Source: VAZQ01 sp035293945
Lineage (GTDB): Bacteria > Pseudomonadota > Alphaproteobacteria > Rhizobiales > Xanthobacteraceae
NCBI GenBank assembly: GCA_035293945.1
Contig: DATGLV010000024.1
Coordinates: forward strand, 186,001-250,000
DNA length: 64,000 nucleotides
Reading direction: 5' to 3'
A program made the translations under genes and the position numbers. Positions 7,804 to 16,109 of the stretch are shown piece after piece. The notes beneath the pieces are model-generated. The model saw only the letters and a list, made by a program, of their open reading frames with translations, had not been told where the DNA came from and made no database searches. Position 1 is the stretch's first letter. The number at the start of each line of letters is the position of its first letter.

Positions 7804-8082
7804 TTACGCCGCCGTCTCTACTTCGCGCTCCACCTTGCGGCCAACATCGCGCATGGCGGTGGCAAGGTCGTATTGAGCCTGCAGGTTGACCCAGAACTGC
7901 GGAGCGTTGCCGAAATAACGGCCGAGGCGCAATGCGGTCTCCGCTGTGATCGAGCGCTTGCCGTTCAGTATGTCGACAATACGGCCTGACGGCACACGCA
8001 GCGCTCGCGCGAGTGCATTGGCAGAGAGCCGCCGTGCACTCAGCTCCCGTCTCAGGATCCGGCCAGGATGGATTGGAACCAT
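7804..8082 (-). CDS. higA: HigA-family antitoxin
   Basis: This 92-residue protein is an XRE helix-turn-helix of the HigA type. It opens with IHPGRILRRELSARRLSANALARAL and has the recognition segment VPSGRIVDILNGKRSIT followed by AETALRLGRYFGNAPQFWVNLQAQYDL, the classical HigA C-terminal signature. It neutralises the toxin of the preceding gene (8092-8370) and usually represses its own promoter. The toxin is upstream with only 9 bp between them, the HigBA order. The locus is flanked by repeats on the 3' side. Confidence 0.92.
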   Translation of the reverse strand: MVPIHPGRILRRELSARRLSANALARALRVPSGRIVDILNGKRSITAETALRLGRYFGNAPQFWVNLQAQYDLATAMRDVGRKVEREVETAA

Positions 8083-8091
8083 TGCTACGCC

Positions 8092-8370
8092 TCAGTGATA
8101 GTCCACGATCTCTACTTCATGCGCATCGCCGTCCTTGAAACGAAAGCAGATGCGCCAGGGCCCGTTGACTGTGACCGCCCATTGGGCTTTCCGGCTGCCC
8201 TTGAGAGCATGCAGCCCAACGCTCCTGAGCGGGCTGATGTGATCCAGTCGTTCGGCTGCGTTCAAGATTGCCAGAAGCTCCAGTGCTGAACCGGTATCGA
8301 GGCCGCGAAATCGGGACTTGCCGGTCTCGAACAACCTGCGCGTCGCCGAATTGCCCCACGAACGGATCAC
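8092..8370 (-). CDS. higB: HigB/RelE-type toxin
   Basis: This 92-residue protein belongs to the HigB branch of the RelE/ParE fold, predicted to be a ribosome-dependent mRNA endonuclease. Visible features are the N-terminal SWGNSATRRLFETGKSRFRGL, the central HALKGSRKAQWAVTVNGPWRICFRF and the C-terminal EVEIVDYH, which match the conserved LH-LKG-R-G-WSI-VNGQWRI-F-F pattern. Its basic residues and the C-terminal histidine are the usual catalytic elements. It lies directly before higA on the minus strand. The toxin and antitoxin have ordinary length, so the pair looks intact. Confidence 0.9.
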   Translation of the reverse strand: MIRSWGNSATRRLFETGKSRFRGLDTGSALELLAILNAAERLDHISPLRSVGLHALKGSRKAQWAVTVNGPWRICFRFKDGDAHEVEIVDYH

Positions 8371-8582
8371 GCAACGTATCTACAACGCGCCGCGTGGTAC
8401 GTCAAGCGGAGTAGCCCCGGTGGCCCCGGCAGCGGGCGTCCACAGCGTAAAAGCGGAAGCTGCCTTGGATTAAAGCTTGAGAAATTGCGGTTTGGCGGCC
8501 TATCGTGACGCGGTTGCCCGCGCGATCCGAATCTCGACGACGTCGCGATGGCATCATAGGGAATGCACTCCGGGACGAACTG

Positions 8583-9557
8583 ATGCTTACCCGCCGCACG
8601 CTGATCAAGAGCACACTGCTGGCCACCGCCGGGGCGCTCGGCTTCCGCCGTGCGCGCGCCGCCTATCCGGATCATCCGGTGCGGCTCATCGTGCCGTTCG
8701 TTCCCGGCGGCGCGGTCGATGCGGTGGGGCGCCTGCTCGGCAATGCGATGACGGCGAGCCTTGGGGCACCGGTGGTGATCGAAAATCGCGGCGGCGCCGG
8801 CGGCATCATCGGCATGGAAGCTTCCGCTCATGCGGTGCCGGACGGCTACACCATGATGGTGTCGCACGCGGGCTTTGCCGCCATGCCGGGCTTCTACAGG
8901 AAACTGGCGTTCGACCCGGTTGCCGACTTCGCCGGCATCATCACGGCGGTCTCCGGCATCTACGTGCTGGTGGTCAATCCCAACGTTCCATTCGATTCGG
9001 TTGCTGGACTCATCGCCTATGCGAAGGCCAATCCTGGCAAGCTCTCCTTCGCGTCCGCCGGCGTCGGCTCGACGGTGCATCTCGCCGGCGAGTTTTTCAA
9101 GCACGCGGCCGGCATCGACATCGTGCATGTGCCCTATAAGGGCTCGGGGCCGGCGACGACTGATTTGGTGGCCGGCCAGGTGCAGATGATGTTTGGTCCG
9201 GCGGTCAATACGCTGCCGCTCGCGCAGGCCGGAAAATTGCGGGCGCTGGCGGTGACATCAGGAAAGCGCTCGGCGCTCGCGCCGGACCTGCCGACCATCG
9301 CCGAAAGCGGAATTCCGGGCTTCGACGTGGTCGGCTGGTACGGCCTTGCGGCGCCGGTCGCTACCCCTGCGGCCGCGATTGCGAAGCTCAATGCAGCCGC
9401 CAACAGCGCGCTCAAGCAGCCGCAGCTGATCGAGGAATTCCGCGTGCAAGGCTATGAGCCGGTCGGCGGAACGCCGGAAGAGGCGACCCAATGGATCAAG
9501 GCCGAGGTCGCGCGCTGGACCAAAGTCATTCGCGACGCCGGCATCGAGCCGCAATAA
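8583..9557 (+). CDS. Tripartite tricarboxylate (Bug/TctC) substrate-binding protein
   Basis: This 324-residue periplasmic binding protein starts at ATG 8583; 26 upstream in-frame residues are discarded because the twin-arginine-like leader LTRRTLIKSTLLATAGALG begins here. Family motifs are YPDHPVRLIVPFVPGGAVDAVGRL, VVIENRGGAGGIIG, VHVPYKGSGPA, VAGQVQMMF and LPTIAESGIPGFDV. Bug proteins bind small carboxylates or related anions. No TctA/TctB membrane partner is in the window, so it is an orphan receptor, as is common in Bradyrhizobium-like genomes. A degraded copy of its last 60 bp occurs at 11282-11341. Confidence 0.9.
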   Translation: MLTRRTLIKSTLLATAGALGFRRARAAYPDHPVRLIVPFVPGGAVDAVGRLLGNAMTASLGAPVVIENRGGAGGIIGMEASAHAVPDGYTMMVSHAGFAAMPGFYRKLAFDPVADFAGIITAVSGIYVLVVNPNVPFDSVAGLIAYAKANPGKLSFASAGVGSTVHLAGEFFKHAAGIDIVHVPYKGSGPATTDLVAGQVQMMFGPAVNTLPLAQAGKLRALAVTSGKRSALAPDLPTIAESGIPGFDVVGWYGLAAPVATPAAAIAKLNAAANSALKQPQLIEEFRVQGYEPVGGTPEEATQWIKAEVARWTKVIRDAGIEPQ

Positions 9558-10025
9558 GCAGGCATCACGCGGCGTTCCGACTCGAGCAAAAGTCTGAGCG
9601 GAGTGGCCTGCATCCTCGAGCTTTTTCCGCCATTCGGTGTATTCCGCAACTATCCGCGCACTGCTGCATTCTCGTGGCGCGAACCTCGATATGAAATTTT
9701 GTTGAGAGCTAAAGTCTAGGTATGATCGTGCGCTGCGCTGTGGCGGCATGAGACGCACGTTTGTTTTGAAGTTGCGGACTTTTGACTGAAATTGCCTGTT
9801 TTTGACGATCCAGGGAACGAAGGCCATCTGCCTTGGTTGGAACCGGGTCGCCCTTTGCATTCGCACTAATGCGGGGGATTGACCGAATATTGAGACGCGG
9901 AACGCTCATCCGGCCTAATTGACGCTGCCGGCTTTGACATCGTCGTCATCGATACATGCTGATGTGATCCGGCGGCAGAGCTGCGTTGGTCTGTGCAGAG
10001 GTGGTATCAGCAGAGAGGTGGTATC
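9558..10025. other. Intergenic region, no gene seen
   Basis: These 468 bp of relatively low GC hold no supported coding region. The last 32 bp carry a duplicated ribosome-binding segment before the propeller gene at 10026. Confidence 0.5.
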
Positions 10026-10026
10026 A
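9995..10026 (+). repeat. Duplicated ribosome-binding segment
   Basis: gcagaggtggtatca is followed at once by gcagagaggtggtatca. The second copy ends in the ATG at 10026, so the start of the next gene carries two Shine-Dalgarno-like GAGGTGG sequences. Confidence 0.75.
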
Positions 10027-11243
10027 TGAGAACTTCGGTTCAGCGTGTACGGCTTCTGGCGGCAGCTGCGTTGGTGATCACCAACTTTCCGTCGATTGTT
10101 GCAGCCGGTGACAATGACCCTCGCCGAGTCATATCATCGACCATACCCAAAAATGGCGATCTTAATCCGTATGGGATTGTTTTTGTGCCAGACGGATTCG
10201 GTGACAGGGAGAGCAGGGAGCAGAGGGGAGAGGGAGAGCAGGGGAGTTTGAAGCCTGGCGATGTGCTGGTCACAAACTTCAACAATAAAGCCAATTTACA
10301 GGGACTGGGTACGACCATCATCAAGCTGAACCCAGACGGCCCCGTGGCGCAGCCCGTGCCGGTCGGTCAGCCTGGACATGCCGTTACATTCTTCGAAAGC
10401 CCGCTGCGGGGCTTGACCACGGCGTTCGGCGTGTTGCAAGCCGGACTCTTCGTGGTCGGCAATATGCCGACGACGGATGGGACAAGCGGCACTGTCCAGC
10501 AAGGTGCCCTGCAGATAGTCGACGCCAGCGGCAATGTCGTGACGACACTCACCCATCCCAAATTCCTCGACGGTCCGTGGGATCTGACCATCAATGATCG
10601 AGGCCGTTCGGCGCAGATCTTCGTCTCCAACGTTTTGAACGGCACTGTCTCACGTCTTGACGTGATGATCGACGCATCAAGTATCGCGATAGCGAACATG
10701 GTTACGGTCGCTGAAGGATACACCTTCCGGCCAGACCCGTCGGCGCTGGAACTGGGTCCAACAGGACTGGCTTACGATCCGGAAACGGATATTCTCTATG
10801 TGGCGTCAACAGCCGATAACAAGATCTTCGCCGTGGCAGACGCAGGGGACGCTCTTACTCCCGGAAATAAAGGAACGGTCGTGTTTGCCGACCAACGGCA
10901 CCTGCACGGTCCGCTGGGACTGGTGTTCGCGCCCAATGGACACCTGATCACCGCCAATGGCGACGCCGTAAACCCGGATCCCGCTCACCCGAGCGAAATT
11001 GTAGAGTTCACCAAGCGGGGTGAATTCGTCAGGGAATTCAGCCTCGACCCTGCTTTGGCAGCGCCGTTCGGGCTCGCCACGGTGCTCAAAGATCGTTCGG
11101 ACTCCGACAATCCCCCGACCTTCGAAGATTCTTCCGACTTCGACTTCGCCGCGGTCAACGATAATAGGAACACGGTCACGGTGTACCACCGGATATCCGA
11201 CGCTTTTACCAAGGCAGCGACGAAGACCGCGACGGCGCCATAA
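10026..11243 (+). CDS. Secreted NHL-type beta-propeller protein
   Basis: This 405-residue protein starts at ATG 10026, after GAGGTGGTATC. The signal peptide ends near VAA-GD. The rest is built of beta-propeller-like repeats: NPYGIVFVPDGF, GDVLVTNFNNKANLQG, LKPG, FLDGPWDLTI, QIFVSNVLNGTVSRLDV, GPTGLAYDPETDILYVASTADNKIFAV and GPLGLVFAPNGHLITANGDAVN. Proteins of this type usually bind rather than catalyse; the ligand is unknown. Residues about 60-80 are a highly charged low-complexity insert (DRESREQRGEGEQG) encoded by a purine-only tract, absent from ordinary propeller blades. The gene sits between the Bug gene and a degraded duplicate of that gene's 3' end. Confidence 0.8.
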   Translation: MRTSVQRVRLLAAAALVITNFPSIVAAGDNDPRRVISSTIPKNGDLNPYGIVFVPDGFGDRESREQRGEGEQGSLKPGDVLVTNFNNKANLQGLGTTIIKLNPDGPVAQPVPVGQPGHAVTFFESPLRGLTTAFGVLQAGLFVVGNMPTTDGTSGTVQQGALQIVDASGNVVTTLTHPKFLDGPWDLTINDRGRSAQIFVSNVLNGTVSRLDVMIDASSIAIANMVTVAEGYTFRPDPSALELGPTGLAYDPETDILYVASTADNKIFAVADAGDALTPGNKGTVVFADQRHLHGPLGLVFAPNGHLITANGDAVNPDPAHPSEIVEFTKRGEFVREFSLDPALAAPFGLATVLKDRSDSDNPPTFEDSSDFDFAAVNDNRNTVTVYHRISDAFTKAATKTATAP

Positions 11244-11281
11244 CGTGCCGCTTTGAAGAAGAAGCGGGCAGAGCGCCGGAT

Positions 11282-11341
11282 GGGATCAAGGCCGGGTCGC
11301 GCGGTGGACCAAAGTCATTCGCGACCCCGGTATCGAGCCGG
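11282..11341 (+). pseudogene. Degraded 3' end of a Bug/TctC gene
   Basis: This stretch matches 9491-9550, the last codons of the Bug gene, over about 60 bases with a few substitutions and one missing base that shifts the frame. It has no upstream body. It is either a remnant of a second Bug gene or a scar of the event that placed the propeller gene here. Confidence 0.7.
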
Positions 11342-11379
11342 AGCAGGGCGACCGGCATCTTGTATTACCTTGCGATCAC

Positions 11380-11523
11380 TCAGGTAAGAGCCCAGCGCCA
11401 TCGCGAGTCCGAGGCCAGGATCGCGGGCAGCGCCAGGAAAAAGGAATCGCCGCTCATCACATAGAACGCGACGATGCTGTTGAGGAAACAGGCGCACACG
11501 ATGAGCGTGGCGGCTCTCCACGC
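11380..11523 (-). pseudogene. C-terminal fragment of a membrane protein
   Basis: On the minus strand an open frame reads ATLIVCACFLNSIVAF, then YVMSGDSFFLALPAILAS and RWRWALT-stop, that is two hydrophobic segments and a basic tail. No start codon or upstream body exists; it abuts the stop of the hydrolase fragment at 11524. The family is unknown and the fragment is weakly supported. Confidence 0.4.
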
Positions 11524-11950
11524 TCAGGCTCCGGCAAATCGGATAATCAAGGCGCTCAGTTCCTCCGGCCGATCGAGCGGCAGGAAGTGCCCGCTGCCCC
11601 GGATCGTGGCGACTTGCGCTTTAGGGAGCAGATCGCCGTCGTGCTCGCGTTCTGACACGCGAGCCCAGTCGCAGTCCCCCCAGACGAGCGCCACCGGAAT
11701 ATCGATCGCGGGATAGCGCGTGGTTGCGGCTTCCCAGCTGGCGGCGTGACGGATCAGACTGATGAAAGCGCGCTAATGTCCACGCCGATTGCCGACCGCA
11801 TTCATCTCGGCAAGGAGCGCCGGCGGAATGCTCTTCGGGTCGGCAACGCCCCCTCTACCGCATTGGCAGGGCGCAGGAACGCCTGATCACGGGGATGGGG
11901 CGCAGCGAGGGCGGTCGCCTCGCCGATCTTTTCGGTCGCCTGCGCGCGAC
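11524..11950 (-). pseudogene. Broken alpha/beta hydrolase, C-terminal part
   Basis: Reading the minus strand gives GVADPKSIPPALLAEMN, an in-frame TAG at 11773-11775, then RAFISLIRHAASWEAATTRY, IPVALVWGDCDWARV, ATIRGSGHFLPLDRPEELS and a stop at 11524-11526. The W-G-D and G-GH-LPLDRPEE-S pattern is the acid and histidine end of an alpha/beta hydrolase. The nucleophile half is missing and a second frame break lies near 11845. It is therefore a non-functional relic. Confidence 0.7.
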
Positions 11951-11986
11951 CCTCGATGCCGCTACTTGATGCGCGTCCCGGCTTCG

Positions 11987-12232
11987 CTAACGCCGGTCGC
12001 TCGGCGGGTACGAGGGGTGTGCCACGAAGTCGGGGAAGGCGACGCTGTCGCGAGTGCCGGGGTGTTGTCGTTGTTGCACCAAGCGCTGGATTTCCTCGCG
12101 GTCGCGCTCGATGTCGGCCCAAGTTTGCGGCTTGTAGCCGCGCGGCCCGAAATAGCGATCCGGCCCTGCCGATGCTGCGGAAGCGATGGCGACGGCCACC
12201 GCCAGCGCCGTGCAAGCTGCGAGAGCGTTCAT
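11987..12232 (-). CDS. Small secreted protein
   Basis: This 81-residue protein starts at the ATG preceded by GGAGGGCGAGG. It has a strong signal peptide (cleavage near ASA-GP), followed by a short charged region GPRGYKPQTWADIERDREEIQRLVQQRQ that should form an amphipathic helix, and a proline-rich tail. I recognise no family. It lies among gene remnants, but its start signal and intact frame argue that it is real. Confidence 0.5.
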   Translation of the reverse strand: MNALAACTALAVAVAIASAASAGPDRYFGPRGYKPQTWADIERDREEIQRLVQQRQHPGTRDSVAFPDFVAHPSYPPSDRR

Positions 12233-12459
12233 CCTCGCCCTCCTTGGCTTGTTCGTCCCCAACGGTTAAATGTGGCCGGCGGGCCTTACCAGGGCCTTGG
12301 CGCGATCATACAAATTCGTAATCGGCAAATTGAAGTTTCAGGGCACAGCCAAGTCAAAGAGCAAGGGCATAGCCCGATCGGTATGGTTGGGCGCAGGTAA
12401 TCGCAGTCTGATATAACGCCGGTATCGAATCGCACCTGGATGGCGCCAAGACGAACCCA

Positions 12460-13815
12460 ATGGATCAGAATCTCAGCCCCGAGCACGTCACCCTGACGAA
12501 GACCCTGTGCGGGCGCCTTGCGGCTGCGCAATTCGGCGATCTGACGCCGGCCGCCATGCATGAGGCGCGCCGCGGCGTGCTCGATTGGGTCGGCTGCGCG
12601 CTCGCCGGCTCTTCCCACAAGACGGTCTCCACCTTGATCAATGTCTTGCGCGACAGCGGCAGCAGCCCACAGGCGACCGTGCTCGGCCGCAAGCTCAAGC
12701 TCGGCTTGCGCGACGCGGCACTCGCCAACGGCCAGATGGGCCACGTGCTCGACTTCGACGACACCCACATGGGCGGGGTCGTGCTGCATGCGAGCTCGCC
12801 CGTCCTGGCGGCGCTATTTGCACTCGCCGAGCGCAACAAGGTGAGCGGCGCCGAGCTGATGCTCGCCTATGCGGTCGGCTTCGAAGCCGGCGTGCGTACC
12901 GGCTGGAGCGCGCCCGGCCATCACAAGGGTGGCTGGCATTTGACCGGCACGCTCGGCACCATCGCGGCCGGGGTGGCTGGCGGCAAGCTCTTGAAGCTCG
13001 ATGCGCAGCGCCTGACCTATGCGATGGGCATTGCGGCAACGCAGGCCGCCGGCATGCAGCAGAACCGCGGCACGATGTGCAAATCCTTCCATGCCGGCAA
13101 GGCGGCGAGCAACGGCGTGCTGGCCGCGCTGCTCGCCGAAGGCGGCTTCGACTCGACGCAAGAGATCGTCGAAGGCCGCAAAGGCTTCTCGCGCATCTAC
13201 AGCGATGCGGCGGCGCTCGAGAAGCTCAATGCCGACCTCGACAAAGGCTGGCTGATCGAGACCAACGGCCACAAGCCTTATGCTTGTGGTGTGGTCCTAC
13301 ATCCCTTGATCGATGCCGTGATTGCCATCCGCAACCGCGACCGCATCGATCCCGCGAGCGTGAGCAAGATCAGCCTGCGCGTTCACCCCTTCGTCGTTTC
13401 CATCACCGATGTGGTCGATCCGGCAACCGGCCTGCAGTCGAAGTTCAGCACATTGCATTCGGCCGCGGTCGCGCTTGTCGATGGCGCGGCCGGCATTGCC
13501 CAATACTCGGATGCGCGGGCGCGTGATCCGCTGGTGGCGGGCTTAAGGGAGAAAGTCGTGGTCGAGGGCGACGAGCGGCTCGGCAAGGACGAAGCTTTCG
13601 CGATGGTCGCGGTCGGCAACCGCCGCTTCGAGATGCATATTCCGCATGCGAGCGGCACTGCGGCCAATCCCATGAGCGATGCGGCGCTCGAAGCCAAATA
13701 TCTCGCCAATGCCGAGCCGGTGATCGGTGCGACGCGGACCGAGCGCGCCCGCGATCTCATCTGGTCGCTGGAGAAGCAGGCCGATGTGCGGGATTTGATC
13801 ACGCTGTTGGCTTAA
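12460..13815 (+). CDS. MmgE/PrpD family protein
   Basis: This 451-residue protein matches the MmgE/PrpD family (2-methylcitrate dehydratase, cis-aconitate decarboxylase and relatives). Motifs in order are ARRGVLDWVGCALAGS, LANGQMGHVLDFDDTHMGGVVLHASSPVLAALFALAE, AYAVGFEAGVRTG, GWHLTGTLGTIAAGVAGGKLL, AMGIAATQAAGM, KSFHAGKAASNGVLAALLAEGGF and KPYACGVVLHPLIDAV. Full length is normal for the family. The substrate cannot be inferred, because no propionate genes are nearby and the genome style (Bug receptors, LLM proteins) suggests an uncharacterised organic-acid role. The start lacks a strong ribosome binding site. Confidence 0.88.
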   Translation: MDQNLSPEHVTLTKTLCGRLAAAQFGDLTPAAMHEARRGVLDWVGCALAGSSHKTVSTLINVLRDSGSSPQATVLGRKLKLGLRDAALANGQMGHVLDFDDTHMGGVVLHASSPVLAALFALAERNKVSGAELMLAYAVGFEAGVRTGWSAPGHHKGGWHLTGTLGTIAAGVAGGKLLKLDAQRLTYAMGIAATQAAGMQQNRGTMCKSFHAGKAASNGVLAALLAEGGFDSTQEIVEGRKGFSRIYSDAAALEKLNADLDKGWLIETNGHKPYACGVVLHPLIDAVIAIRNRDRIDPASVSKISLRVHPFVVSITDVVDPATGLQSKFSTLHSAAVALVDGAAGIAQYSDARARDPLVAGLREKVVVEGDERLGKDEAFAMVAVGNRRFEMHIPHASGTAANPMSDAALEAKYLANAEPVIGATRTERARDLIWSLEKQADVRDLITLLA

Positions 13816-13841
13816 GCGGAGCGCGCGAACACGCCCGACGG

Positions 13842-13872
13842 GTCGTTCCTGCGAAAGCAGGAACCTATACCG
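13842..13872. repeat. Dispersed hairpin repeat, inverted copy
   Basis: gttcctgc-gaaa-gcaggaac with flank ctatacc is the reverse complement of the unit at 8-37, again with paired changes in the stem. It lies 27 bp past the MmgE/PrpD stop. Confidence 0.7.
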
Positions 13873-14059
13873 CGACGATCCATCACATGGCCAAGGGTTC
13901 TGGGTCCCGGCTCTCCGCCATTAGCGCGTTTACGCGCGTTTTCGACGCGTTCGCAGGAACGCTGCAAGGACGATGCGCACCATGAATCTCGCCAATTGCT
14001 CGGCCGGAACATCGATATTAAGGTCCGCGACCTTAAGGTCGAAGGGCTAGGATTTGGCA

Positions 14060-14521
14060 ATGCGCGGAATTGTTTGCTCGGTCGGAGCGGCGGCGATCGT
14101 GGCCTTGCTTAGCGCCCTGCCGGTTGCAGCATCGGAGGAAGGTGGCGCCGAGGCAAGCACGTCGCCAGCGGCGGCGGCGCCTAGCAACACGCCCGAGCAA
14201 ATCAAGAGGGCGCAAGTCGAGCTCAAGCGGCTCGACTGCCTCAATGGCCGCATCGACGGAAAGCTCGGTGAGCGGACGCGCGAGGCGGTGAAGAAGTTCT
14301 GGGCCAGCGCCAAGCGGCCGCCAATCACGGTCATCAACATCACCGACGAGTTGATCGCCGACCTCGCCGATCACGGAGACAATTACTGCCGGCCCCCACG
14401 GCACGTGTTTTTCTTCGGCGGGCGCAGTGGGAATCCCGCGAAGCTGCCGTTCCTGGCGCCGGGCGGTAAGGTTGCACCGCCCGCTCCGCCGCCCCAGGTC
14501 ACGCCGCCGACGCAACCATAG
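14060..14521 (+). CDS. Secreted peptidoglycan-binding-like protein
   Basis: This 153-residue protein has ATG 14060, eight bases after AGGA; a TTG two codons upstream is also in frame. The signal peptide ends near AAS-EE. The segment IKRAQVELKRLDCLNGRIDGKLGERTREAVKKFW (about residues 50-85) follows the PG_binding_1 pattern of a three-helix domain. A cysteine in the middle and another at DNYC could form a disulphide. The tail is rich in proline and probably disordered. Its stop overlaps the end of the convergent gene at 14499 by 23 bp. Attachment to the cell wall is inferred. Confidence 0.65.
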   Translation: MRGIVCSVGAAAIVALLSALPVAASEEGGAEASTSPAAAAPSNTPEQIKRAQVELKRLDCLNGRIDGKLGERTREAVKKFWASAKRPPITVINITDELIADLADHGDNYCRPPRHVFFFGGRSGNPAKLPFLAPGGKVAPPAPPPQVTPPTQP

Positions 14522-14975
14522 GCTCGAGATCTACCAGGTCCGTGTGCCCGAATCCCTTGGAGTAATCGAGCACCGAGATCACGATCGGCGTGACACGAAA
14601 TAGGCGCACATCGGCCGGCTTTGGCATGGGCGGAGGCAGCGTTTCCTGGGGCGGATACTTCAGCAGCAAAAGACGTAAGACCTTCTCGGCCTCCGCGGGA
14701 TCGGTGACCACTTGCGCGTGCCCCGCCATGGACAGGCCCATGATCTCCATCACCTGCGGGGTGTCGTGATCAATGGTCAGAGACACGCGATTGTCGCGGG
14801 CGAGATTGGCTGCCTTCTGGCTGTCCGGGCCGCATAAAAAATAGAGCGTCAGGCCCTGGTTCGCGTAGCCGACGGTCGTCGCCTGCGGCCAGCCATCGGG
14901 CCGCAGCGTAGCGATCGTCATGATGCGATGCTGATCGAGCAAGGCCAGAATCTTCCGCTTGATCTCCTGGTCCAT
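14499..14975 (-). CDS. Pyridoxamine 5'-phosphate oxidase-fold protein
   Basis: This 158-residue cytoplasmic protein starts after GGAGGACTTGCC. The N-terminal ILALLDQHRIMTIATLRPDGWPQATTVGYANQGLTLYFLCGPDSQKAANLARDNRVSLTID is the split-barrel flavin-binding fold of the PNPOx-like family. Such proteins bind FMN, F420 or heme and reduce small substrates. The C-terminal VRLFRVTPIVISVLDYSKGFGHTDLV is also typical. The precise substrate is unknown. It is followed on the same strand, with a 35-bp space on the upstream side, by a SnoaL-like gene, so both may be co-transcribed. Confidence 0.8.
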   Translation of the reverse strand: MDQEIKRKILALLDQHRIMTIATLRPDGWPQATTVGYANQGLTLYFLCGPDSQKAANLARDNRVSLTIDHDTPQVMEIMGLSMAGHAQVVTDPAEAEKVLRLLLLKYPPQETLPPPMPKPADVRLFRVTPIVISVLDYSKGFGHTDLVDLEPMVASAA

Positions 14976-15059
14976 GGCAAGTCCTCCTGCCGGTCCTGCA
15001 GGAGAATCTACCCTGGTGAACAGGTGTGACCTTGATGCAGGTCAAGAGCAGCACTTGGC

Positions 15060-15422
15060 CTATTCGTCCCAAGCCTGCACCAAGGTCTGCCGCGCGATCC
15101 TGCCGTCTTGGAGATCGACCATTGCCAGGCAGAGCACCTTCGCGCCGTCCGGGTAGGTACATGCCTGGCTGAAGGCGAGGCGATCGCCCTCCGCCACCGT
15201 GAACGCCACGTCATGCGTCATGGCGCGGCTGCAGATGTCGTTCCAGAAACCGGAGATCGCCGATTTGCCGCGCACCTCGCGCGGACGGCTTGGTGGATTG
15301 TTGCGGTCGACGACCCGCACGACGGCATCGTCGGCATAGAAGCTCGCCAGCATGCGGCCATCGCGGGTTTCGATTGCACGCTTGATGGCTGCGCCGGTCA
15401 CGCTATCTGTCTTCACACTCAT
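15060..15422 (-). CDS. SnoaL-like / NTF2-fold protein
   Basis: This 120-residue protein starts at the ATG after GGAGGACATC; the upstream ATG at 15461 is less likely. The pattern IKRAIETRDGRMLASFYADDAVVRVVD, then REVRGKSAISGFWNDI and HDVAFTVAEGDRLAFSQACTYPDGAKVLCLAMVDLQDGRIARQTLVQAWDE, is a SnoaL/NTF2-fold cone. Such domains act as small isomerases, binding modules or polyketide-type cyclases. Which of these applies here cannot be told. It is upstream of the PNPOx-like gene. Confidence 0.75.
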   Translation of the reverse strand: MSVKTDSVTGAAIKRAIETRDGRMLASFYADDAVVRVVDRNNPPSRPREVRGKSAISGFWNDICSRAMTHDVAFTVAEGDRLAFSQACTYPDGAKVLCLAMVDLQDGRIARQTLVQAWDE

Positions 15423-15499
15423 GATGTCCTCCTGGTGGTCTAGTTGCCAGCATATCAGCACTCCACCCCGTTTGATTGGAGATGGAGTGCTGGCTCACA

Positions 15500-15994
15500 T
15501 TATTGCCGCGCGCTCTTGGCTTTCTCGGCGGCGAGACGCAGCACCGTGTCGGTGTCGTGCTTGAAGCCGGCGAGATCGACCTGCATGCCGTTGAGCACGG
15601 TGCTCCAGTGGCGCACGATCGCTGCCATGGCCACGGTCTCGCGCAGCTCCTCGTCGCTCGCGCCGTTGGCCTTGGCGGCGGCGGTATGGAAATAGATGCA
15701 GTACTGGCAGGGAATCTGCGCCGCAATGGCGAGCCCGATCAATTCCTTGGTCTTGCCGTCGAGCTTGGTCGCCGGATTGAGCTGCACCGACTTGAACTCG
15801 GCCCAGGCGCCGGCGATGCCGAGTTCGGGGAACAGCTTGAAGAAGCCCGGAACGGTGCCAAGCGTCTTTTCGATATCCTGATAGGTCGCCTGCGCACCGC
15901 TGTCTTCCGCGGATGCCGAAGGCGCGGCCAGGCAAAGCGCGCCGACCGAGATGGTGGCAGCAAGTGTGGAGCGAAGCCTGCTTGATCTGCGCAT
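15500..15994 (-). CDS. Exported carboxymuconolactone decarboxylase/AhpD-like protein
   Basis: This 164-residue protein starts at the ATG preceded by CAGGAGATCAAT. A signal peptide (to SASA-ED) precedes a CMD/AhpD domain: TYQDIEKTLGTVPGFFKLFPE, LDGKTKELIGLAIAAQIPCQYCIYFHTAAAKANGASDEELRETVAMAAIVRHWSTVLNG. The CQYC redox pair with the following histidine is the hallmark of AhpD-type thiol peroxidase activity. An exported member is less common than cytoplasmic ones, so it may detoxify peroxides in the periplasm (inferred). The upstream gene is the hydrolase/cyclase/LuxR regulator at 16110, on the same strand. Confidence 0.82.
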   Translation of the reverse strand: MRRSSRLRSTLAATISVGALCLAAPSASAEDSGAQATYQDIEKTLGTVPGFFKLFPELGIAGAWAEFKSVQLNPATKLDGKTKELIGLAIAAQIPCQYCIYFHTAAAKANGASDEELRETVAMAAIVRHWSTVLNGMQVDLAGFKHDTDTVLRLAAEKAKSARQ

Positions 15995-16109
15995 ATTGAT
16001 CTCCTGTGAAGAATGTCCGATGGGCCGATTGATAGGAGAAAGCCGGCGCTTGCGCTTCGCTCGATCAGGCCATGGCCCGCATGGCCCGTTCGGGCCAAGC
16101 AGGCTAGCC

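Noticed and set aside
9258..9866. 202-aa ORF on the minus strand over the Bug gene 3' end
   Set aside because: It is antisense to the Bug coding sequence and shows no protein-like pattern outside that overlap.
12585..13526. 313-aa frame inside the MmgE/PrpD gene
   Set aside because: It is the +1 frame shadow (Arg-rich) of a gene with clear family motifs.
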